Shown here piece after piece: positions 20,915-25,487 of a stretch of 25,487 nucleotides of DNA. Where the stretch lies: contig DDXW01000032.1 in NCBI GenBank assembly GCA_002347285.1, positions 1 to 25,487 of the forward strand, in the 5' to 3' direction. The DNA is from Rhodocyclaceae bacterium UBA2250 (lineage in GTDB: Bacteria > Pseudomonadota > Gammaproteobacteria > Burkholderiales > Rhodocyclaceae). The notes beneath the pieces were generated by a model. It did no database searches, had not been told where the DNA came from, and saw nothing but the letters and a program-made list of their open reading frames with translations. Numbering within the stretch: the first letter of the stretch is position 1; each line of letters begins with the position of its first letter. The translations under genes were made by a program, and so were the position numbers.

Positions 20915-21679
20915 CTAGAGGGTGCCGCGCGGCTTGCGGCCGGCGTGCGCGAACAGTGCGTCGAACACCGGGCGGGGCAGGAGCTTCAGCAGGCCGGCGA
21001 CGATGCCCATCGGCCAGGGCATCACGGCGAAGCGTGCGCCGCAGTCGATGGCGCGCACCATGCTGCGCGCCGCCGCGTCGACCGGCATCAGGAAGGGCAT
21101 CGGATACGGGTTCCGCGCCGTCATCGGCGTGGCGATGTAGCCCGGCGCGAGCGTGACGACCTTGACGCCGCTGCCGCGCAGTTCGACGCGCAGGCTTTCG
21201 AGATAGGCGATCGCGGCGGCCTTCGAGGCGGAGTAGGCGCCCGCCCCGGGCAGGCCGCGGATGCCGGCGACCGATGCGATGCCAACCAGGGTGCCCCGTC
21301 CCGCTTCCTGCATCGCCGCGAGGAAGGGCTGGAACGCATGCACCATGCCGAACACGTTGGTGTCGAAGACGCGCCGGAAGGCGGGCAGATCCTCGGCCTC
21401 CTGGGTCAAGGTGCCGACCGAGACGCCGGCGTTGGCGATGACGACGTCGGGCGCGCCGACGCGCGCGATGAAGTCGGCGCCGGCGGCGGCGAGGGCGGCC
21501 GCGTCGGCGACGTCGAGCGGATAAAGCCGACAGGGCGTCCCGAGTTCGGTCGCAAGCGCGGCGAGCGCATCGCCGCGCCGTGCGCACAGGCCGAGCACGG
21601 CGCCCTGCGCGGCGTAGCGCCGCGCCAGCGCCGCGCCGATGCCCGACGACGCGCCGGTGATGAAGATCTTCTGCGCCAA
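20915..21679 (-). CDS. Short-chain dehydrogenase/reductase
   Basis: The 254-residue Rossmann-fold enzyme has the NAD(P) loop FITGASSGIGAALAR, the NAG motif (VVIANAGVSVGTL), the active-site Ser in IASVAGIRG and YSASK with catalytic Tyr and Lys. Arg residues after the first strand (LCARRGD) suggest NADPH preference, by inference. The substrate is unknown. The start is TTG 21679, about 10 bases after the dsbA stop and without a clear Shine-Dalgarno. No better start fits the family N-terminus. Confidence 0.88.
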   Translation of the reverse strand: MAQKIFITGASSGIGAALARRYAAQGAVLGLCARRGDALAALATELGTPCRLYPLDVADAAALAAAGADFIARVGAPDVVIANAGVSVGTLTQEAEDLPAFRRVFDTNVFGMVHAFQPFLAAMQEAGRGTLVGIASVAGIRGLPGAGAYSASKAAAIAYLESLRVELRGSGVKVVTLAPGYIATPMTARNPYPMPFLMPVDAAARSMVRAIDCGARFAVMPWPMGIVAGLLKLLPRPVFDALFAHAGRKPRGTL

Positions 21680-21689
21680 GCGCGGGGGA

Positions 21690-22337
21690 TTACTTCTTGA
21701 GTTCGATGCGGTTCTTGGCGATCAGCGCATCGACGACGGCGAGCATGTCGCCGAAGGTGCCGAGATTCGGGGCGGGCATGTACTTGCCGCCGACGATCAG
21801 CACCGGCACCCCGCCGAAGCCGTACTCCTGGGTCATCTCGATGGCCTTGCGGACTTTGCCGTCCACCGCGAACGACTTGTACATGTCGGCGAACTTCTGG
21901 CGGTCGACGCCCTGCCTGGCGATCCAGTCGAGCAGCGTCTTCTCGTCGTTGAGGTTGATGCGCTGCTTGATCATCGCGTCGAACACGGCGACGTTCAGCT
22001 TGTCGAGAAGATTCAGCGCCTCGAGCGTGTAGTAGATGCGCGCGCCCGGCGCCCAGGTGTCGCGGAAGACCGCCGGCACCTTGCGGAACGCCACGTCGGC
22101 CGGCAGCCTCTTCGCCCAGCTTTTCAGCAGCGGCTCGAAGTCGGCGCAGTGCGGACAGCCGTACCAGAAGAACTCGATGACCTCGACCTTGCCGGCCGTT
22201 TCGGTCGGCTGCGGCATCTGCAGGCGGGTGTAGTGCTTGCCCTCGACGAGCTGCTGGGCGAGCGCCGCGCCCGGCACGATGGGCGCAACGAGCAGCAGGG
22301 TGGCGAGCGAGACGCGCAGGGCCTTGAGGAGATTCAT
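21690..22337 (-). CDS. dsbA: Thiol:disulfide interchange protein DsbA
   Basis: The 215-residue periplasmic protein has a signal peptide (cleavage about residue 27), then the thioredoxin-fold active site FFWYGCPHCADFEP. The cis-proline loop is GFGGVPVLIVGG. The CPHC pair is typical of DsbA, which oxidises cysteine pairs in exported proteins. AAGGAA lies before ATG 22337. It is 12 bases downstream of the SPOR gene within the argS operon. Likely clients in this window include the pilin with its C-terminal disulfide. Confidence 0.95.
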   Translation of the reverse strand: MNLLKALRVSLATLLLVAPIVPGAALAQQLVEGKHYTRLQMPQPTETAGKVEVIEFFWYGCPHCADFEPLLKSWAKRLPADVAFRKVPAVFRDTWAPGARIYYTLEALNLLDKLNVAVFDAMIKQRINLNDEKTLLDWIARQGVDRQKFADMYKSFAVDGKVRKAIEMTQEYGFGGVPVLIVGGKYMPAPNLGTFGDMLAVVDALIAKNRIELKK

Positions 22338-22349
22338 GCTGTTTCCTTT

Positions 22350-22892
22350 CTATTCCTTGGTCCGGACCACCGTGGCCGAGACGCCTTGCTGAGACAACTG
22401 GGTGCGCACCCGGTTCATCTCTTCCGCGCTGGCATAGGGACCGACGCGCACGCGATGCATCAGGCCCTTGTCCGGCACGTCGACCGGCAGCACGCCGGCC
22501 TCATAGCCGAGCATGGCCAGCTGCGCCTTGAGCTTTTCCGCATCGGCGGCCTTCTGGAACGCGCCGACCTGCAGGTAGAGGCCGCCGGCGGGCGCCGCAG
22601 GCGGCGGCACCGCGCCGGGCACCGCCGGCTTCTTGCCTTCGAGGATCTCGTAGAACTCGAACTTGCGGGGCTCGACCGGCTTGTCGCCGGGCTTGCCGGG
22701 CAGGGCGACCGGGCCCTTCGCGCCATTTTCCTTCTGCTCGTGCTTGGTCACCTTCTCGACGAACGGCAGCGGCGTCCGGTTCAGATACCAGACCACGCCG
22801 AAGGAGATCAGCACGCCGACGAAGATCCCGAAGGCGATGCCGAGCAGCGTGCCGCCGCCCTGCCGGCGCCGGGTATTCATGGCTATCGGCAT
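22350..22892 (-). CDS. SPOR-domain membrane protein
   Basis: The 180-residue protein has a short cytoplasmic start, one membrane helix (LLGIAFGIFVGVLISFGVVWYL, about 16-37), a Pro/Lys-rich linker and a C-terminal SPOR domain (about 103-178). The SPOR domain contains YLQVGAFQKAADAEKLKAQL and RVRVGPYASAEEMNRVR. SPOR domains bind peptidoglycan stripped of stem peptides at the division septum. The first ATG (22892) overlaps the argS stop as TAATG with GGAG upstream. A second ATG at 22880 has no ribosome site. Confidence 0.92.
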   Translation of the reverse strand: MPIAMNTRRRQGGGTLLGIAFGIFVGVLISFGVVWYLNRTPLPFVEKVTKHEQKENGAKGPVALPGKPGDKPVEPRKFEFYEILEGKKPAVPGAVPPPAAPAGGLYLQVGAFQKAADAEKLKAQLAMLGYEAGVLPVDVPDKGLMHRVRVGPYASAEEMNRVRTQLSQQGVSATVVRTKE

Positions 22893-24631
22893 TACATGGA
22901 CTCCGGCGCGGACACGCCAAGGATGAAGAGGCCGTTCCTGATCACCTGGCGCACGGCGACGGCGAGCGCGAGGCGCGCGCGCTTCTGCGCTTCGTCGTCA
23001 ACCAGCAGGCGCTCGGCGTTGTACCAGGCGTGGAATTCGGCGGCCAGGTCGCGCAGCCAGAAGGCCACGGCGTGCGGCGCGTAATCGCGCGCCGCGGCTT
23101 CGATCATCTCCGGGAAGGCCGCGAGCTTCGCCGCCAGCGCCAGTTCGCGCTCGCCCGCCAGCGGCGCGAGATCGGCGCTCGCCAGCGCGCGCGCATCGCC
23201 GCCCCACTGGGCAAGCACGCTCGCGATCCGCGCATGGGCGTACTGGATGTAATAGACCGGGTTGTCGTTCGACTGCGACTTGGCGAGATCGAGGTCGAAG
23301 TCGAGTGACTGGTCCTGCTTGCGCAGCAGGTAGAAGAAGCGGCAGGCATCGTTGCCGACCTCCTGGCGCAGTTCGCGCAGCGTCACGTAGGAGCCGGCGC
23401 GTGTCGACATCGAGACCTTTTCGGTGCCGCGGAACAGGCTGACGAACTGCACCAGCGCTACGTCGAGTGCATCGGCATCCAGCTCCAGCGCCTTGAGCGC
23501 GCCCTTGACGCGCGCGATGTAGCCGTGGTGGTCGGCGCCCCAGATGTCGACGAGGCGCGTGAAGCCGCGCTCGAACTTGTTCCAGTGGTAGGCGATGTCG
23601 GAGGCGAAGTAGGTGAAGAGGCCGTTCTCGCGCTGCACGACGCGGTCCTTCTCGTCGCCGAAGGCGGTGGAGCGGAACCACTTGGCGCCGTCCTGCAGGT
23701 AGAGGTGGCCGCGCTTCTCGAGCTCGGCGACGGCCTGCGCCACCATGCCGGTGTCGTAGAGGGAGCGCTCCGAGAACCAGCAGTCGAAATGCACGCCGTA
23801 TTCCTCGAGGTCGGCGCGGCAGTCGGCGAGCTGCTCGGACAGCGCGTGCTGGTGGATGTAGTGCCAGTCCTCGCCGAGCAGGTCCTTGCCCGACTGGATC
23901 AGGCCGTCGAGGTGCGCCTCGATGTCCGGCTCCGGCGCCGGAATGCAAGCCGTGACCGCGGCGGCCGGCCGCAGGTAGCGGTCGCCGTGCGCATCGCGGA
24001 TCTGCGCGGCCATGTCGCGCACGTAGTCGCCCTGGTAGGCGTTGGGCGGGAACGGAATCTGCTCGCCGAAGCTGTCGAGATAGCGCAGCCAGGTCGACAC
24101 CGCGAGGATGTCCATCTGGCGGCCGGCGTCGTTCACATAGAACTCGCGGCAGACCTCGTGGCCGGCGAAGGCGAGCAGGCTGGCGAGGCTGGCGCCGTAG
24201 GCGGCGCCGCGGCCGTGGCCGACGTGCAGCGGCCCGGTCGGGTTGGCCGAGACGAACTCGACCTGCGTCTTGCCGGGCTTCCTCGCGCCGCGGCCATAGT
24301 CGTCGCCCTGCGCCAGCACGGCATGCACGACCGCGGTCTTCGCGGCGGGCGCGACGGTGAAGTTGATGAAGCCGGCGCCGGCCACCTCGGCCTTGAGCAC
24401 CCAGGCCGAACGCGGCAGTTCATGCGCGAGGCGCTCGGCGATCTTGCGCGGGCTTTCCTTCAGCGCCTTGGCGATCTGCAGCGCGAGGTTGCTGGCGAAG
24501 TCGCCGTGCGTCGGGTCGCGCGGGCGTTCGAGATGGATTTCCGCGGCGGCGCCCGGCGCGACGCTGGCCAATGCCGCGCGCAGCAGCTCGGCCAGATGCG
24601 CCTTGATATCAGTGAGTTGGGAAGAGGACAT
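22892..24631 (-). CDS. argS: Arginyl-tRNA synthetase
   Basis: The 579-residue class I synthetase has the Arg-N domain (about 1-90), the SANPTGPLHVGHGRGAAYG motif containing the HIGH-type HVGH, and WGADHHGYIARVKGAL. A KMSKS-like EKVSMSTRAG and the anticodon-binding DALR domain ending YNAERLL complete it. It charges tRNA-Arg with arginine. Length and motif order are normal. A perfect -10 box lies 8 bases before the ATG and no Shine-Dalgarno is present. It leads a five-gene operon. Confidence 0.97.
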   Translation of the reverse strand: MSSSQLTDIKAHLAELLRAALASVAPGAAAEIHLERPRDPTHGDFASNLALQIAKALKESPRKIAERLAHELPRSAWVLKAEVAGAGFINFTVAPAAKTAVVHAVLAQGDDYGRGARKPGKTQVEFVSANPTGPLHVGHGRGAAYGASLASLLAFAGHEVCREFYVNDAGRQMDILAVSTWLRYLDSFGEQIPFPPNAYQGDYVRDMAAQIRDAHGDRYLRPAAAVTACIPAPEPDIEAHLDGLIQSGKDLLGEDWHYIHQHALSEQLADCRADLEEYGVHFDCWFSERSLYDTGMVAQAVAELEKRGHLYLQDGAKWFRSTAFGDEKDRVVQRENGLFTYFASDIAYHWNKFERGFTRLVDIWGADHHGYIARVKGALKALELDADALDVALVQFVSLFRGTEKVSMSTRAGSYVTLRELRQEVGNDACRFFYLLRKQDQSLDFDLDLAKSQSNDNPVYYIQYAHARIASVLAQWGGDARALASADLAPLAGERELALAAKLAAFPEMIEAAARDYAPHAVAFWLRDLAAEFHAWYNAERLLVDDEAQKRARLALAVAVRQVIRNGLFILGVSAPESM

Positions 24632-24639
24632 GGGCGGCG

Positions 24640-24645
24640 ATTATA
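24640..24645 (-). promoter_or_regulatory. -10 box TATAAT directly before argS
   Basis: A perfect TATAAT on the minus strand ends 8 bases before the argS ATG (24631). Transcription would begin within 1-3 bases of the start codon, so the mRNA is probably leaderless. No -35 match is visible, and that position falls in copy C of the dispersed repeat. Confidence 0.55.
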
Positions 24646-24653
24646 GCGCCCAT

Positions 24654-24678
24654 GAAACTCGGCGCCGGCGGGGCGGCG
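24654..24678 (+). repeat. Dispersed GC-rich repeat, copy C
   Basis: This plus-strand copy is 25 bases, begins GAAACTCGGCGCCGG, ends GGGGCGGCG and is identical to the first 25 bases of copy B. It lies between the divergent argS and trhA genes and occupies the -35 zone of argS. The last four bases of the 29-base form are not conserved here. Confidence 0.78.
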
Positions 24679-24720
24679 GATGTGCGGCCGCCGCGTCATC
24701 CAAACGGGGGGCGACGGTGC

Positions 24721-24726
24721 GACAAT
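24721..24726 (+). promoter_or_regulatory. -10-like hexamer GACAAT before trhA
   Basis: GACAAT (4 of 6 to TATAAT) ends 7 bases before ATG 24734, with no Shine-Dalgarno between. A second in-frame ATG overlaps it at 24725. No -35 is visible. The layout suggests a leaderless transcript. Confidence 0.35.
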
Positions 24727-24733
24727 GCCCGGC

Positions 24734-25369
24734 ATGAGCGAGCGACCGCAAAGCCTTGGTGAGGAAATCGCCAACAGCGTCAGCCACGGCGTGGCGCTGC
24801 TGGCGGCCATCGTCGGCGCCCCTTTCCTTGTCGTCGCGGCCCGCGACTTTGGCGCCGCGCATATCGTCGGCGCCAGCGTCTTCGCCGCCACGATGATTCT
24901 GCTTTACCTCACTTCGACGCTCTACCACGCCATTCGGCCGGGCCGCCTGAAAAGCATCTTCCGCAAGCTCGATCACGGCGCGATCTATGTCTTCATCGCC
25001 GGCAGCTACACGCCGTTCGCGCTGGGCGCGCTGGGCGGCCCCTGGGGCTGGACGCTGTTCGGCGTCGTCTGGGCGCTGGCGGCCGCCGGCATCGTGCTGA
25101 AGGCCTGCAACCTGCTGTCCCATCGCTGGCTGTCGACGGGGCTCTATCTCGTCATGGGCTGGCTGGTGCTGATCGCCGCCGTCCCGCTGGTGCAGCGCGT
25201 ACCGCTGCCGGGCATCGAACTGCTGGTCGGCGGCGGGGTGGCCTACACGGCGGGCATCATCTTTTTCATACTCGATTCGCGCCTGCGCTACGCCCATGCG
25301 ATCTGGCACGGCTTCGTCGCCACCGGCACCAGCCTTCACTTCTTTGCCGTGTTGAATTACGCGGCTTGA
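24734..25369 (+). CDS. trhA: TrhA/hemolysin III family membrane protein
   Basis: The 211-residue protein begins MSERPQSLGEEIANSVSHGV and has seven predicted membrane helices. Conserved features of the PAQR/hemolysin III family are visible: NSVSHG in helix 1, STLYHAI, KLDHGAIYVFIAGSYTPFAL, and the C-terminal HAIWHGFVATGTSLHFFAV. The histidines in STLYH and HAIWH are the probable metal ligands. Bacterial members influence membrane fluidity or lipid homeostasis. An in-frame ATG 9 bases upstream is possible but overlaps the -10-like site. Confidence 0.9.
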   Translation: MSERPQSLGEEIANSVSHGVALLAAIVGAPFLVVAARDFGAAHIVGASVFAATMILLYLTSTLYHAIRPGRLKSIFRKLDHGAIYVFIAGSYTPFALGALGGPWGWTLFGVVWALAAAGIVLKACNLLSHRWLSTGLYLVMGWLVLIAAVPLVQRVPLPGIELLVGGGVAYTAGIIFFILDSRLRYAHAIWHGFVATGTSLHFFAVLNYAA

Positions 25370-25487
25370 CGATCGGCTGCGTTGACCTCGCAGTTAATGT
25401 CGCAGATCGGCCAGAAGCCGAACTCGATCACTATCAGCGAAGCGGGCATTCGATTGCCCTACGGGTAACCGCTGCCAATGTGCATGA
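25370..25487. other. Intergenic tail after trhA, no supported gene
   Basis: The last 118 bases hold no recognisable gene. Two small inverted repeats occur: CTGCG/CGCAG around 25378-25394, and GGGCA-TTCGAT-TGCCC at 25444-25459. Neither has a T-run, so neither is called as a terminator. A 23-codon frame (25397-25468) lies in the same frame as trhA after its stop and is not supported as a gene. Confidence 0.5.

Noticed and set aside
25382..25397. TTGAC...GTTAA in the tail as a second FNR-type site
   Set aside because: The half-sites are 6 bases apart instead of 4 and the second half does not match, so it does not fit the consensus.
25397..25468. A 23-codon frame (MSQIGQKPNSITISEAG...) in frame after the trhA stop
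   Set aside because: There is no ribosome site and no recognisable family, and the length is within chance. It might be a decayed 3' extension, but nothing shows that.
1..25487. Mobile elements, prophage, CRISPR, toxin-antitoxin or attachment sites
   Set aside because: No transposase, integrase, phage or Cas motifs, no regularly spaced repeats, and no duplicated tRNA end were found. The MazG-like gene is a small housekeeping pyrophosphohydrolase and is not part of a mazEF pair.

Overview
This looks like chromosomal DNA of a GC-rich betaproteobacterium, most likely of the Rhodocyclales type (inference). The grounds are the Thiobacillus/Acidithiobacillus-type glutamate-cysteine ligase, the metX-metW pair, the regulatory PTS trio (IIA-HPr-EI) without a sugar permease, YaeQ, the small thioredoxin-like 2Fe-2S ferredoxin and the ubiUVT genes. 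Nothing looks like a phage, an insertion sequence or a CRISPR array. Coding density is very high, with many 4-base start/stop overlaps.

Layout. 1-1463 (+): the 3' end of gshA, overlapped by a lipoprotein ApbE. 1500-6599 (-): a compact 12-gene sulfur cluster. In transcription order it has two half-size YeeE/YedE sulfur-compound transporters, TusA, three tiny membrane proteins (69, 31 and 90 aa), a periplasmic rhodanese-like protein without an active cysteine, three tandem tiny proteins (96, 92 and 61 aa; the first looks DsrE-like), a periplasmic two-domain sulfurtransferase and a periplasmic c-type cytochrome. 6754-7113 (+): a divergent ribbon-helix-helix regulator, with an inverted repeat in the shared intergenic region. 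7163-9557 (+): ptsIIA-ptsH-ptsI. 9682-11951 (+): NlpC/P60 hydrolase, metX, metW. 11948-12439 (-): type IV pilin. 12631-13179 (+): YaeQ. 13197-13281 (-): tRNA-Leu(UAA). 13303-14255 (-): alpha/beta hydrolase and 2Fe-2S ferredoxin. 14302-15609 (+): MFS transporter. 15590-19349 (-): ubiU-ubiV-ubiT-vanZ-mazG-like. 19451-24631 (-): argS-SPOR-dsbA-SDR-diguanylate cyclase. 24734-25369 (+): TrhA/hemolysin III. 25370-25487: no supported gene.

How the genes fit together. The sulfur cluster reads as a route that imports a reduced sulfur compound (YeeE pair), handles sulfane sulfur in the periplasm (sulfurtransferase, cytochrome c) and passes it on inside the cell (TusA, DsrE-like proteins). It sits next to gshA and may be switched by the divergent RHH protein. 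This is the best candidate for an under-described system. The ubiUVT genes make ubiquinone without oxygen. Their promoter has a perfect palindromic FNR-type site whose centre falls exactly 41.5 bases before the predicted transcription start, so anaerobic activation is a strong prediction. Together these suggest a facultative anaerobe that may respire while oxidising sulfur compounds.

Two genome-level patterns stand out. A 25-29 base GC-rich repeat occurs in three close copies and one diverged copy, at gene ends and in intergenic gaps. Several operon-leading genes have a -10-like hexamer 7-9 bases before the start codon and no Shine-Dalgarno, which suggests leaderless mRNAs.
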